This document shows, in pieces, positions 1-9,265 of a stretch of 62,254 bases of DNA. Numbering within the stretch: position 1 is the first letter of the stretch; every line of letters begins with the position of its first letter. The translations under genes and the position numbers were made by a program. A model generated the notes under the pieces. The model ran no database searches. It worked only from the letters and a program-made list of their open reading frames with translations, and was not told the origin of the DNA. Origin of the DNA: an uncultured Lachnospiraceae bacterium (GTDB taxonomy: Bacteria > Bacillota > Clostridia > Lachnospirales > Lachnospiraceae); the NCBI GenBank assembly GCA_947631505.1, contig CANRLR010000017.1, forward strand, positions 1-62,254. Direction: 5' to 3'.

Positions 1-301
1 CCTCTTCCACAAACGTTACATCGTTATCTTCTGAAATTTTCTCCGCTTCCCTTTCTGTCATCTGCACCGAAGTCATGTGGTTCTCCTGTAAGAGGTCTTC
101 CCCGTTCCCATTTATCTCCCCGGATAGTTCATGTCCGTTCTCTATGGACTTCACCTGTGGTTCACTCTGGGTACAGACAATATAATCCTTTTGTTCTTCC
201 TTTGCCTGTACGCATATCATAGGTGCCGTCTGTCCCATTGCAAAATATACCATAAAGGTAAATGCGGTAAAAACCGATACTGCTCTTTTTAATAACTCCA
301 T
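1..301 (-). CDS. Secreted subtilisin-like (S8) protease, N-terminal part only
   Basis: One hundred codons are open from an ATG at 301 to the window edge, so the catalytic part lies outside. A GGAAGGAGAAGGG ribosome binding site precedes the ATG. The protein starts with Lys/Arg and a hydrophobic stretch to about residue 28 (a likely signal peptide). It continues with a segment beginning KDYIVCTQSE and ending TEREAEKISEDNDVTFVEE. That pattern (YIV near the start, EAEKI then V-x-x-VEE) matches the inhibitor I9 propeptide that precedes S8 peptidases. The family is inferred from the propeptide alone; no catalytic Asp/His/Ser is visible. A different secreted protein with an I9-like domain is possible. 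Confidence 0.6.
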   Translation of the reverse strand, partial: MELLKRAVSVFTAFTFMVYFAMGQTAPMICVQAKEEQKDYIVCTQSEPQVKSIENGHELSGEINGNGEDLLQENHMTSVQMTEREAEKISEDNDVTFVEE

Positions 302-349
302 ATTTTCCCTTCTCCTTCCAATTGTACGCTGCAACAGACTTCTGTTGCC

Positions 350-815
350 TTATTTACATTCTTTGTCCACGGAATCCGGGAATTCTGACCGGAACCATGC
401 CAGCTTCCCTGTCCGCATATCCGGAATTATTCGGTCTTTCCTTATAAAATGAAAGTCCTTCCCTTTGGCAAAATCCCCCAATGCCTGAATTAATAATTCC
501 TTTGTCGTATCCCCTTCCTCTTCATCGTCCAGCACCAGTAATACATAATTACAATATTTCCCTCCTTTCCCAGTGCCGGACAATCATTTTCATCTAATAC
601 TTCCACAAAAACATTGCTCCCCATAACGTGCATGTTCCCCTGTCAGTTCCACCTGTTTATGTACTACTTTATCCTTACACTGGATGTCAAAGCTCGGTTC
701 AGCTTTTCTGTCAAATAATCCACCATATACTCCGGTGCCAGATTCCGCTCTAAACTGCCAATCCCCTTTATTATATATACGATTGAATCATGCATAATGT
801 TGCAAAATTCAAATA
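350..815 (-). pseudogene. Decayed adenylate-forming enzyme (PaaK/CapK-like) remnant
   Basis: Three frames each carry a piece of what looks like one protein. The last piece (350 to about 545) has the look of the C-terminal subdomain of phenylacetate-CoA ligase/CapK enzymes: a TTKELLIQAL helix, then RIIPDMRTGKLAWFRSEF. The piece before it (about 540-630) reads NVFVEVLDENDCPALGKEGNIVI, with the GxIVI pattern of these enzymes, in another frame. A third piece (about 670-815), containing LAPEYMVDYLTEKLNRAL, ends at a stop. No piece has a convincing start and ribosome binding site of its own. I read it as the tail of a degraded gene. The family assignment is by pattern only, and the third piece is the least certain. 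Confidence 0.5.
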
Positions 816-832
816 AATTTTTATTTGTGTTC

Positions 833-1177
833 TTATAAATCCATGAACATCATAACGATAGCAAACAGCAGCATGAGCAGAACCACAACTGCATAGATAC
901 GAACTGCAATCTTTCTCTTGCTCACCGGGACATCCTGATTTTCATTATCCGGCTCCTCACACTGCCCGCCTATTAATACCTTTGCTTTCTCTTTGTCTTT
1001 ATCTGCAACATAAATATCATAACCTCCTAAAGACATGCCCGATATGATATTCATATAACTTCCAGAACCTGTTTCCCGTTTCTCTGCCAATATTGAATTT
1101 GCTCTAAGCAAAGAAATTAGCTGTTCTGCTTCCATTAAAGTAGCGACATTACTGATTTTTGTAAAATTATTTTCCAT
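833..1177 (-). CDS. DUF2007-type small protein with a C-terminal membrane anchor
   Basis: A 114-residue protein with an AAAGGAGA ribosome binding site 9 bases before its ATG. Residues 5-62 (ISNVATLMEAEQLISLLRANSI, then GYDIYVADKDKEKAKVLI) match the DUF2007 'putative signal transducing protein' fold, a small ferredoxin-like domain. A low-complexity acidic linker follows, then a hydrophobic helix from about residue 90 to the end, so the domain should sit in the cytoplasm tethered to the membrane. No molecular function is established for the family. Its neighbours give no clear partner. Confidence 0.7.
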   Translation of the reverse strand: MENNFTKISNVATLMEAEQLISLLRANSILAEKRETGSGSYMNIISGMSLGGYDIYVADKDKEKAKVLIGGQCEEPDNENQDVPVSKRKIAVRIYAVVVLLMLLFAIVMMFMDL

Positions 1178-1345
1178 AAGTCTTGTCTCCTTTACACTCT
1201 GCTATCATTCACATTTCTGTACAGTTCATCATAGCTGTTTGATTTCTTTGCCAGAGCATCCGACCTGTCTGAATACAGATAAACCCACCCCTGCCCTTTT
1301 CCTAATATTACCAGTCTTCCCCCTGCATTACAACCACAAATACAC

Positions 1346-1376
1346 GAACGGTCAACATTCGTACATGAACGGTCAA
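1346..1376. repeat. Direct repeat, two 10-bp copies 21 bp apart
   Basis: GAACGGTCAA occurs at 1346-1355 and again at 1367-1376, with partly shared flanks (ACACGAACGG and ACATGAACGG). The spacing is two helical turns. It lies about 170 bp upstream of the DUF2007 gene and just after the lipoprotein stop codon, so it could be a binding site for a tandem-binding regulator. This is a weak inference. Confidence 0.4.
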
Positions 1377-1383
1377 TTAATAC

Positions 1384-2328
1384 TTACTTTTCCTTTCCCA
1401 GTGCTTCTTTTTTGGAACCGAGATAAATTCCCATTTTTTCCACATGTTCTTTATAAAAGGTAAAGCAAATCTCATAGCCGTCTTCCGTGCGGTAGCGCAA
1501 ATCATAGGTATGTTCTTCTGTTGGTGTCCCTAAGATTTTCTTGCACTCCTCTTTGGAACACCAGATTCCGACACCCTTTATTTGAAAATAACTCAGGTTC
1601 TTATCCAGCTTTGCATCCCTGTCCACGCTAATTTCAATATACGAAATTTTGTCTGTTCCCTGTTGCTTCCCCATCTTAAAAGCAGACGGCTTTACCGGGG
1701 ATATTTCCTTTTTTACCTTGGCATAAGACTTGTTCAGACAGCGGGCTAATTCAATGACGGAATCCGCCGTGTCGGCATTTTCTTCATTTTTCTCTTTTAA
1801 AATATAATAGAATTTAGTCTCTGTATCGCCATCATACCATATACTTAATAAAATGCTATTTTTCTTAAAAATAATCTCCCCCTCAATATCTCCATCAAAA
1901 ATCAAATCCCCCTCTGAAAAACTGTAGCCCTCTTCATAAAATTTGTAGCAATTTTCCTCCTTTTTCGTCCCCCGAATATAATTATAAGTATAATCACTCT
2001 CGTCTATAGAAAACCATATTTCCTGCTCCGTAACACGGTGAAGATAAAATGTTACAGCAAGGGATTTATGCGTTTTCTCTTTCCCACTATATACTCCCTG
2101 CCACTTATTTGCCTCTCTCTTTACATAAATATTCCCTTTTTCCACTACCGGCTTGTACAAAACTTCCGGTGTTGACGCAGGAAGTGCTGTCCCGGTACCG
2201 GTTGGTAAGGATTCTTTTTTAGTCGAAACTTTCTGTTCTTCCTTACTACATCCAACACCAGTCAGCATAACAATAACCAATATACCTACGATTATTCGGA
2301 TTCCCTTTTCATACATTCTTTGCGACAC
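1384..2328 (-). CDS. Putative lipoprotein of unknown function
   Basis: The protein has 314 residues counted from a GTG at 2328 with AGGGG four bases upstream; an ATG four codons in (2316) is an alternative. The N-terminus has a positive stretch, a hydrophobic core and a lipobox LTGVGC, followed by a Ser/Thr/Pro-rich linker. This predicts a lipid-anchored extracellular protein. The middle resembles a beta-rich ligand-binding fold (YVKREANKWQGVYSG onward), and the C-terminal part holds many acidic/aromatic residues. I recognise no named family. It is followed by about 200 bases without a gene that hold a 21-bp-spaced direct repeat. Confidence 0.7.
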   Translation of the reverse strand: MSQRMYEKGIRIIVGILVIVMLTGVGCSKEEQKVSTKKESLPTGTGTALPASTPEVLYKPVVEKGNIYVKREANKWQGVYSGKEKTHKSLAVTFYLHRVTEQEIWFSIDESDYTYNYIRGTKKEENCYKFYEEGYSFSEGDLIFDGDIEGEIIFKKNSILLSIWYDGDTETKFYYILKEKNEENADTADSVIELARCLNKSYAKVKKEISPVKPSAFKMGKQQGTDKISYIEISVDRDAKLDKNLSYFQIKGVGIWCSKEECKKILGTPTEEHTYDLRYRTEDGYEICFTFYKEHVEKMGIYLGSKKEALGKEK

Positions 2329-2514
2329 AGCCCCTGCTCTCAGGCAAAAACTGTGTCCTGCTCCTTTCCCTAATTTACCTATTTCACAATACTATAAAAT
2401 GGATTCGTCTTCTCTATTTTTGAAGATATTGTACACCAAAAAAAAACATAAAAACAAACTTCTTTTATTTTATGCGACGTTATCCGGGATTTTCCAACAT
2501 TAACGATATGGAAA

Positions 2515-2563
2515 ATAAAAAAATGCCCCTTCCAATACCTCAAACGTATTAGAAAGGAGCATT
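2515..2563 (-). terminator. Intrinsic terminator of the aconitase-family gene
   Basis: On the minus strand an imperfect stem (arms at 2522-2538 and 2546-2563, with GU pairs and one bulge) is followed by a run of seven T at 2515-2521. It sits about 40 bases after the stop codon of the hydratase gene. Confidence 0.75.
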
Positions 2564-2603
2564 CCTTCTTATGGTTATTACCTTTATGATGGATTCATGT
2601 AAA

Positions 2604-4889
2604 CTAATTCTTCTTGTTATAATTAATCAGACAGCCTTTCAAAATGATTTCTCTCTCATCATCTGTCAGATTACCAAGGTGAAGTTCCATTTCTTTCATT
2701 CCCTTATTGACAACATAGGCTTTGATATTATCATTCTTCGTTTCAATTGCCTGCTTAATACCTTTAACAAAAATATAGTCATCTTTGTCAAATGGCAATT
2801 CCTCTCCGAACACAAATGGCAGCATACCCCAGTTGATCAGATTAGAACGATATCTCTTTGTCGCATATTCCCTTGCAATATTTGCCATACCGCCAAGTAC
2901 ACGCTGACAGCTTGCCGCCTGCTCACGGGCAGAACCGTCACCCGGCTTCACGGCAAAGATAACGCTTCCGACTTCCGTTTCTTCTGGTACAATGTCAAAC
3001 TGTGCCTGAATCGTATCATAGATTTCTTTCAACCGGGCATCTTCTGTATAAATATCCGTTCCTGCAACACGTGCCTTTTCCACTTTCTGCACTTCTTTTG
3101 CCTTTCCGACATAGGCAGGATCTTTACGGGATAATGTAAATTCTGCCAGTCCTAATGGGTTAGAACGATAGGAAGAAGTCTCCCCTGACGGAATTAATTC
3201 ATCCGTTGTCGTAACCGGATCATGAATCATGGAAACTACCTTCAAAAGTACGTTGTCTGTCAGTGCATGCATTTCCGGCCAGTCTACAATATTCGGACCA
3301 AATTTAATCTCAACACTCGGGTCTGCTTTTCCTACACCGTCAAATACACGGTTCTCATAAATGGATTTATCAAAGTAATATTTTGGTTTTGTAAATTCTA
3401 CATCAATATCTGTTGCTGCTGTCAGATACCCCTTATTCGCCGCTGTCGCTGCAATCGAACGGGCATCCATAAGTGCAACCGAAGCAATTTGTCCATTAGT
3501 AACCTTAGAGCCTTCACGGTTCGGGAAGTTTCGGGTAGAATGACGAATACTAAGACCTTTGTTACTAGGCACGTCTCCTGCACCAAAACATGGTCCGCAA
3601 AATGCCGTACGCACCGTGGCACCTGTTGCCATAAGGTCGGCAATCCGGCCATTCTTAACGAGCTCCATAAAGATTGGCTGGGATGCCGGATATACACTTA
3701 GAGAGAACTCATCCGCTCCGATTGTCTTACCACGGAGAATATCGGCAGCATCACAGAGATTCTCATATCCTCCACCGGCACATCCGGCGATCACTCCCTG
3801 CTCCACATACAATTTCCCATTTCGGATTTTATCCGTCAATTTGAAATCTATATTGTTATTATCTAAGCTTACTAATGCATTTTTCTCTACTTCACGAAGG
3901 ATATCCTCAAGGTTATTATTCAATTCTTCAATCGTATATACATTACTTGGATGGAACGGCATCGCAATCATCGGTTTCACTTTTCCAAGGTCAACCTCTA
4001 CCACACCATCATAATATGCCACCTTCGCAGGCTGTAATTCTTTATAGTCAGCAGTCCTTCCATGTATTTCATAGAATTCCTTAACCGCATCATCCGTTCT
4101 CCAAATGGAAGACAGACAGGTTGTTTCGGTTGTCATTACATCCACGCCGATTCTGAAATCAACGCTTAAATTGTCAATACCGTCACCGACAAACTCCATT
4201 ACTTTATTATTTACATAACCGTTTTTAAATACGGCACCGATTATGGCGAGGGCAATATCCTGAGGACCTACTCCCTTCTGTGGTCTTCCCGTGAGATGAA
4301 TCGCAACAACCCCCGGCATTGGGATATCATAAGTCTGCTCCAATAGCTGTTTTACAATCTCCGGTCCGCCTTCACCAACTGCCATTGTTCCCAATGCACC
4401 GTAACGGGTATGGCTGTCAGAACCAAGAACCATGGCACCACCGGCAGCAAGCATTTCCCTTGCGAACTGATGAATCACTGCCTGATGAGGAGGTACATAA
4501 ATTCCACCATATTTCTTTGCGCAGGAAAGCCCAAATACATGGTCATCCTCATTAATAGTTCCGCCTACCGCACAAAGACTGTTGTGACAATTCGTTAAAA
4601 CATAAGGAACCGGGAATTTCTCCAATCCGGACGCTCTTGCTGTCTGTAGGATACCTACAAATGTTATGTCATGAGAAGTCAATTTATCAAATTTAATTTT
4701 GAGATTCTCCATATTGCCAGATGTATTATGAGAAGATAAAATATCATAAGCCATCGTACCCTTTGCAGCATTTTCTTTCGTTGTCTTTACTCCGGTTTTA
4801 CTCTCTACGGCAGCCAATGCTCCTGCACTGTCCGGAATCAAATCCGAACCATTTACAAGATAAGCACCGCCTTCATATAATTTTACCAT
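2604..4889 (-). CDS. Aconitase-family hydratase
   Basis: A 761-residue enzyme of the aconitase superfamily, which isomerises citrate to isocitrate through a [4Fe-4S] cluster. The expected cluster ligands are visible: a Cys in [11 protein letters not shown] (near residue 370, the position of the SCTNSS motif) and the Cys pair in [12 protein letters not shown] (near 430). [12 protein letters not shown] (near 160-170) is the conserved substrate-binding segment. The C-terminal 'swivel' domain follows. The length fits the bacterial group usually annotated simply as hydratase. No citrate synthase or isocitrate dehydrogenase gene is nearby, so the substrate cannot be fixed from context. An AGGAGG site precedes the start. 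It is transcribed divergently from pyrB. Confidence 0.85.
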   Translation of the reverse strand: MVKLYEGGAYLVNGSDLIPDSAGALAAVESKTGVKTTKENAAKGTMAYDILSSHNTSGNMENLKIKFDKLTSHDITFVGILQTARASGLEKFPVPYVLTNCHNSLCAVGGTINEDDHVFGLSCAKKYGGIYVPPHQAVIHQFAREMLAAGGAMVLGSDSHTRYGALGTMAVGEGGPEIVKQLLEQTYDIPMPGVVAIHLTGRPQKGVGPQDIALAIIGAVFKNGYVNNKVMEFVGDGIDNLSVDFRIGVDVMTTETTCLSSIWRTDDAVKEFYEIHGRTADYKELQPAKVAYYDGVVEVDLGKVKPMIAMPFHPSNVYTIEELNNNLEDILREVEKNALVSLDNNNIDFKLTDKIRNGKLYVEQGVIAGCAGGGYENLCDAADILRGKTIGADEFSLSVYPASQPIFMELVKNGRIADLMATGATVRTAFCGPCFGAGDVPSNKGLSIRHSTRNFPNREGSKVTNGQIASVALMDARSIAATAANKGYLTAATDIDVEFTKPKYYFDKSIYENRVFDGVGKADPSVEIKFGPNIVDWPEMHALTDNVLLKVVSMIHDPVTTTDELIPSGETSSYRSNPLGLAEFTLSRKDPAYVGKAKEVQKVEKARVAGTDIYTEDARLKEIYDTIQAQFDIVPEETEVGSVIFAVKPGDGSAREQAASCQRVLGGMANIAREYATKRYRSNLINWGMLPFVFGEELPFDKDDYIFVKGIKQAIETKNDNIKAYVVNKGMKEMELHLGNLTDDEREIILKGCLINYNKKN

Positions 4890-4941
4890 ATGCAGCCTCC
4901 TTCAATTTCTTCTAAATCTATCGTAATAATATCCAGAATCT

Positions 4942-4970
4942 AGTATACTTGCTTTTTACATAGAATGCAA
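4942..4970 (-). promoter_or_regulatory. Promoter of the aconitase-family gene
   Basis: On the minus strand TTGCAT (4965-4970) and TATACT (4942-4947) are 17 bases apart, a near-consensus housekeeping promoter about 50 bases before the start codon. Confidence 0.7.
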
Positions 4971-4977
4971 ATGAAAA

Positions 4978-4991
4978 ATGAAAATTTTCAT
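4978..4991. promoter_or_regulatory. 14-bp perfect palindrome between divergent promoters
   Basis: ATGAAAATTTTCAT lies between the -35 box of the hydratase promoter (4965-4970) and the -35 box of the pyrB promoter (4993-4998). Its position would let one regulator touch both promoters, but the sequence is A+T-rich and could be chance. Confidence 0.35.
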
Positions 4992-4992
4992 A

Positions 4993-5021
4993 TTGTAATA
5001 TGACCAAAAATGAGGTAAAAT
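4993..5021 (+). promoter_or_regulatory. Promoter of pyrBI
   Basis: TTGTAA (4993-4998) and TAAAAT (5016-5021) are separated by 17 bases. The leader to the ATG at 5078 is only about 50 bases and contains no terminator-like hairpin, so UTP-dependent attenuation as in enterobacterial pyrBI is not apparent. Confidence 0.65.
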
Positions 5022-5077
5022 CTATTCAGACACAATGAATGAAAAGATACTGAAACAAAATAATACGGAGGTAAGCC

Positions 5078-6001
5078 ATGAGACATCTAATGAATGCTCT
5101 CGATTTATCAGTGGATGAAATCCATTCTCTCATTTCACTGGCTGAAACAATTATCGAAGAGCCCACACGTTATTCGGAAGTTTGTAAAGGTAAAAAATTG
5201 GCAACTTGTTTTTATGAACCAAGCACAAGAACCCGACTCAGTTTTGAATCAGCAATGATGAATCTGGGTGGGCAGGTGCTTGGTTTTTCTTCCGCTGATT
5301 CCAGCTCCGCGGCAAAGGGAGAAAGTGTTGCCGATACAATTCGTGTAATTTCCAGCTATGCGGACATCTGTGCCATGCGTCATCCAAAAGAAGGTGCTCC
5401 TTTAGTGGCAGCCATGCATTCCGGTATCCCGGTTATTAACGCTGGCGATGGCGGTCATAACCACCCCACACAGACGTTAACGGATCTTTTGACCATTAAG
5501 AATTTAAAAGGCCGCCTTGATAATCTCACGATTGGTCTTTGTGGCGATTTGAAATTTGGACGAACCGTTCACTCTTTAATTCAGGCAATGGTTCGTTATA
5601 CAAATGTAAAATTTGTACTGATTTCACCAGAGGAGTTAAAAATCCCGGATTATCTGCGTAAGGATACATTGGATGCTAAGCGGATCGAATACAAGGAAGT
5701 AAACGTATTAGAGGAAGTTCTTCCTGAATTGGATATTCTCTATATGACACGTGTTCAAAGAGAGCGTTTTTTCAACGAAGAGGACTATATTCGTTTAAAA
5801 GACAGCTTCATTTTGGATTCCAAGAAAATGAAACTGGCTCCAAAAGATATGTTGGTCCTTCATCCACTTCCAAGAGTAAATGAAATTTCCACGGATATTG
5901 ATGATGACCCAAGAGCCGTTTATTTCAAGCAGGCTCAATATGGCGTATACATTCGTATGGCTCTTATTATGACGCTATTGGAGGTGAATGAAGCATGTTA
6001 A
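5078..6001 (+). CDS. pyrB: Aspartate carbamoyltransferase catalytic subunit
   Basis: This enzyme joins carbamoyl phosphate and L-aspartate to form N-carbamoyl-aspartate, the committed step of pyrimidine synthesis. The 307-residue length is typical. Carbamoyl-phosphate loop STRTR is at residues 49-53, HPTQ at 130-133, and the aspartate-binding HPLPR motif near 265. A GGAGG site lies seven bases before the ATG. The stop codon overlaps the start of pyrI by seven bases (ATGTTAA), so the two are translationally coupled and should form the regulated holoenzyme. Confidence 0.97.
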   Translation: MRHLMNALDLSVDEIHSLISLAETIIEEPTRYSEVCKGKKLATCFYEPSTRTRLSFESAMMNLGGQVLGFSSADSSSAAKGESVADTIRVISSYADICAMRHPKEGAPLVAAMHSGIPVINAGDGGHNHPTQTLTDLLTIKNLKGRLDNLTIGLCGDLKFGRTVHSLIQAMVRYTNVKFVLISPEELKIPDYLRKDTLDAKRIEYKEVNVLEEVLPELDILYMTRVQRERFFNEEDYIRLKDSFILDSKKMKLAPKDMLVLHPLPRVNEISTDIDDDPRAVYFKQAQYGVYIRMALIMTLLEVNEAC

Positions 6002-6423
6002 ATATTGGAGGTCTAAAAGAAGGTGTTGTAATCGACCACATTAAAGCAGGTGGTGCAATGGAAATTTATAATTATCTCGGCTTGGAAAAGCTGGACTGCT
6101 CCGTTGCTATTATTAAAAATGCCCGTAGCAATAAAATGGGTAAGAAAGACATTATCAAAATAGAAGGACCGATTACTGTAAATCTTGATATTTTGGGAGT
6201 TTTAGATGAAAATATTACAATTAATGTGATTGAAAATAATCAAATTGTAGAAAAACGGGTGTTAGCTTTACCTGAAATGGTAACAAACGTAATCAAGTGT
6301 AAAAATCCCCGTTGTATCACTTCCATTGAACAGGAACTGCCACACCGTTTCAAACTTACAGACAAAGACAAACGCATCTATCGTTGTCTGTACTGTGAAC
6401 AGAAGTTTTCACGCAGACACTGA
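5995..6423 (+). CDS. pyrI: Aspartate carbamoyltransferase regulatory subunit
   Basis: A 142-residue partner of PyrB that binds nucleotides through its N-terminal domain and docks to the catalytic trimer through a C-terminal zinc domain. The four zinc ligands are visible as C102-x4-C107 and C131-x2-C134. The N-terminal [15 protein letters not shown] segment is the conserved allosteric domain start. Coupled to pyrB by a seven-base overlap; it ends shortly before a convergent minus-strand gene. Confidence 0.96.
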   Translation: MLNIGGLKEGVVIDHIKAGGAMEIYNYLGLEKLDCSVAIIKNARSNKMGKKDIIKIEGPITVNLDILGVLDENITINVIENNQIVEKRVLALPEMVTNVIKCKNPRCITSIEQELPHRFKLTDKDKRIYRCLYCEQKFSRRH

Positions 6424-6430
6424 TAAGGAT

Positions 6431-6460
6431 GAAAAACCTGATAAGGAAGCTCTTTATCAG
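6431..6460 (-). terminator. Terminator of the APH-like kinase gene
   Basis: On the minus strand CTGATAA (6454-6460) pairs with TTATCAG (6438-6444) and is followed by TTTTTC. The 5' arm includes the stop codon of the kinase gene. Nothing comparable exists on the plus strand for pyrI. Confidence 0.6.
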
Positions 6461-7503
6461 CCAAAAAGCGTAACATCGAAGGGGCAGGATACTATGCGTC
6501 TATGGATTTCTTTCATCCATTGATGCGCAGTCTCCGCATCTCCTTCCTCGATGGCATGGCAAAGGCTGTCCTCGTCAAATTGAATACTGCCGAGCCAGAA
6601 AGCAGAAATCATGGCGTACAGACATGGAAAAATCTCTTTTTGCTTGTCTGTAAAAGGTCGTTCCCGATGATACCCACGCAAAAATGCAGGAAGGATTACG
6701 CTTTCCTGCTTTCCGTCGATTTCTTTTGGGTAATCCATAAGCCTCGCTTCAAAAATCGCCTGCATGACTGCATCATAGTAGAGGACATTATCACCACATC
6801 GATTGAAATCAAATACGCCGACCTCTCCGTCAGCAGTTTGATACAAATTGCAGTCGCTGATATCTCCCTGAACAGCGTATCTCGGCTCATTTTCAAAGAC
6901 ACGAATCTTTTGAAAAAGGCGGTCATGTTCCTTCACGATATCGTTGTAAAGGGGTTCATCTACAGATAGCATGAAATCTTTTTGCTTTTGAAAGTCTTGA
7001 AAGCTGAAAAGATCGTTTGCGCTCAGAGGATCAAACAACACGCCATTCTGAACATGAAACGCACCGGCTTCTGCAATGTTGTGCATCTGTGCCAGCAACC
7101 TGCCGGTTTTTTCGGCAATTTCCTCAGTGACCACATGGATTTCTCCAGTTACAAACTCTTCTACGGTCACGATTACATCGTATCCGTTTATGCTGTACCA
7201 TCGGGCGTATTCATGATTTGCCATAAAGAGTGCGGGCGTTTTAATACCATAATCCGCCAGGAACTTGGCAAATCGACTCTGGGCGTTGACGACTTCCAGA
7301 GTGACATCCGATTCGTTTTTGAACCGAACGACAACAGATTGTCCGCTGTTAAGGTCCACCTTGATAATCAAGCGAACTTCTTTTGATGCAGGATCATTTT
7401 CCTCGTAATAATATCTTTGTAGCTCTGAAAAAGTTATGACATCCAAAAAAATACCAAAATCATTTAGTATCCGTGAAATATCTTCTTCTGTGACCGTAAA
7501 CAT
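6457..7503 (-). CDS. APH-family phosphotransferase
   Basis: A 348-residue protein with the layout of the aminoglycoside/homoserine/choline kinase family. An N-lobe runs to about residue 130 (VVVRFKNES, the likely nucleotide-binding strand), then a helical C-lobe. The catalytic loop reads VQGDISDCN, in place of the common HGDxxxxN, and is followed by GVFDFNRCG, the metal-binding Asp segment. Replacement of His by Gln is tolerated in some kinases, so activity is still likely. The substrate is unknown and nothing ties it to drug resistance. A GAGGAGGG site precedes the ATG. It is the last gene of the yqfC-to-flippase run, with a small hairpin (7526-7543) just upstream. Confidence 0.75.
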   Translation of the reverse strand: MFTVTEEDISRILNDFGIFLDVITFSELQRYYYEENDPASKEVRLIIKVDLNSGQSVVVRFKNESDVTLEVVNAQSRFAKFLADYGIKTPALFMANHEYARWYSINGYDVIVTVEEFVTGEIHVVTEEIAEKTGRLLAQMHNIAEAGAFHVQNGVLFDPLSANDLFSFQDFQKQKDFMLSVDEPLYNDIVKEHDRLFQKIRVFENEPRYAVQGDISDCNLYQTADGEVGVFDFNRCGDNVLYYDAVMQAIFEARLMDYPKEIDGKQESVILPAFLRGYHRERPFTDKQKEIFPCLYAMISAFWLGSIQFDEDSLCHAIEEGDAETAHQWMKEIHRRIVSCPFDVTLFG

Positions 7504-7600
7504 GAAAGTATCCCTCCTCGATTATGGATGTACAAATACATCCTTATCGGATCGTGCCTTTTGATATGCCCCTTTTATTTTCCAGTGTTTCCGTTCCACA

Positions 7601-9247
7601 TTACTTCATCAAATGCATTTTACAAGCAAGCAGGTACAACCTTCGCCCCATTGGCAAATCAAACAGTTCTTGTTTCGTCATGCCCTTCAATAGTAATAAC
7701 ATGACAAAATAACTTGCTATCCCAAAAGCAATCGCAATTAGTGTACAGACCGTATTAGAGGAAATTACCAAGCCTGCACCACAGTAAATCAGAACTAGCA
7801 CCACTCCCATCCAAAGAGAAGCCGCTAATGGTGCAAGAAAGGTTTTTGTTACTTCTTGGGTATATCCCGGCACAAAACGCTGAATCGCCAAATAATTAAG
7901 TCCAAAAACAATCATTGGGAACACAATATTTCCCACAATTAATGCATAAATTCCCATATCCGTAAATTTCAAAAGTAAGACCACAATCCCCACATGAATC
8001 GCAAGAGAGATAGCTGAGTGAATAACCGGATACCGCATTTTATCAATACTCTGCAATGCACCACCTGTAATATTGGATAGTGCATAAAATACAATTGCCA
8101 CGGAACCTGCTGTAAGCATATGACCACCTAAAACATAATTCGACGAAGCAAACAACATTTTTACAATTGGACCACCTAAAAAAATAAAAGCAACGGCACA
8201 AGGAATGGCAATAATCATATTTACTTTTACCCCTGCTGATACATTATAACACCACTGCTCTTGATCTCCCTCTGTATAAGCGGCAACTGCACTTGGTATC
8301 ATAGAAGATGCCATAGCGGTAGATATCGCAATCGGAACACTACAGAGCACACGATATTTGGAGCTATACACACCTACCATACTTTTTATCACGATATTGT
8401 CCATCCCGGCAGCTCCGGAAAGGGCTCCAAATATTTTGAAATCAATTAAGCCGCTAATGTTATAAACGGTCTGAGATAACACAATTGGCAATATGGTAAT
8501 GATTAACAGACCGAACAAATATTTGGAAGAATAGGTTTTGCGATTCCGGTCTTTTCTCTCCAGCCTTTCCTGTACCGGACGATAAATCCAATAGACAAAC
8601 AGTACAATTAACAGAGCAGATGCAGCACCAAGACAAGTTCCAAGTGTACCACCTGCCGCTCCCCATGCTGCCCGATGGATGGATTCCACATTCCACTTCA
8701 TGAACAAATAGCTTGCTGCCACACTGACAACCGCATTTATCACCTGTTCCACCACTTGGGAAAAAGCAGTTGGAATCATCGTTTTCTTTCCTTGGAAAAA
8801 TCCACGGAAAACTCCTAATACTGCCACAATAAATATCGTAGGTGCCAAAACCCGAAGCGGAATCTGTACTCCACCGTACTCCGGATAAATATGTTTTTCG
8901 ATCCATCCTGCACCAGCAAAAAGAAGTCCCCCAAAAAAGCCTCCGGAAATCAAGCCAAAAGCAAGTGCCACACGAAACGCATTTCCCGTGTTCCGATGTT
9001 GTTTTTTTGCCTGTAGGGCAGATATTATTTTAGACAGGGCAAGCGGAATACTATAAGAGGAAATAATCAAGATAAGATCATAAATTTCAAATGCCACCGC
9101 ATAGATTCCATTTCCCTCTTCCCCCAGAATATTGGACATCGGTATACGATATACCATTCCAATAATTCGCACGACTAAAGAAGCGATGGCAAGTATACCA
9201 CCCTGTTTGATGTAATCTGCACGTTTTTGTTCCTTGTTTGCACTCAA
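7601..9247 (-). CDS. MurJ/SpoVB-type polysaccharide or lipid II flippase
   Basis: A 548-residue polytopic protein with about 14 hydrophobic segments, of the MVF/MOP superfamily. The start (IKQGGILAIASLVVRIIGMVYRIPMSNILGEEGNG) is characteristic of the Firmicute SpoVB/YtgP group, which moves lipid-linked peptidoglycan precursors across the membrane. Whether it is the housekeeping MurJ or a sporulation paralogue cannot be decided here; the sporulation genes yqfC-yqfD upstream make either plausible. It starts 18 bases after the DUF3048 gene and is probably co-transcribed with it. Confidence 0.85.
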   Translation of the reverse strand: MSANKEQKRADYIKQGGILAIASLVVRIIGMVYRIPMSNILGEEGNGIYAVAFEIYDLILIISSYSIPLALSKIISALQAKKQHRNTGNAFRVALAFGLISGGFFGGLLFAGAGWIEKHIYPEYGGVQIPLRVLAPTIFIVAVLGVFRGFFQGKKTMIPTAFSQVVEQVINAVVSVAASYLFMKWNVESIHRAAWGAAGGTLGTCLGAASALLIVLFVYWIYRPVQERLERKDRNRKTYSSKYLFGLLIITILPIVLSQTVYNISGLIDFKIFGALSGAAGMDNIVIKSMVGVYSSKYRVLCSVPIAISTAMASSMIPSAVAAYTEGDQEQWCYNVSAGVKVNMIIAIPCAVAFIFLGGPIVKMLFASSNYVLGGHMLTAGSVAIVFYALSNITGGALQSIDKMRYPVIHSAISLAIHVGIVVLLLKFTDMGIYALIVGNIVFPMIVFGLNYLAIQRFVPGYTQEVTKTFLAPLAASLWMGVVLVLIYCGAGLVISSNTVCTLIAIAFGIASYFVMLLLLKGMTKQELFDLPMGRRLYLLACKMHLMK

Positions 9248-9265
9248 TGAAGTGTCATCCTTTCA

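Noticed and set aside
6424-6456. Terminator for pyrBI on the plus strand
   Set aside because: The hairpin is followed by CCAAAAAG on plus, without a T run; only the minus strand fits.
8460-8906. 148-codon minus-strand open frame inside the flippase gene
   Set aside because: Shadow frame with Cys/Trp/Ser-rich composition, fully contained in a clear membrane protein gene.
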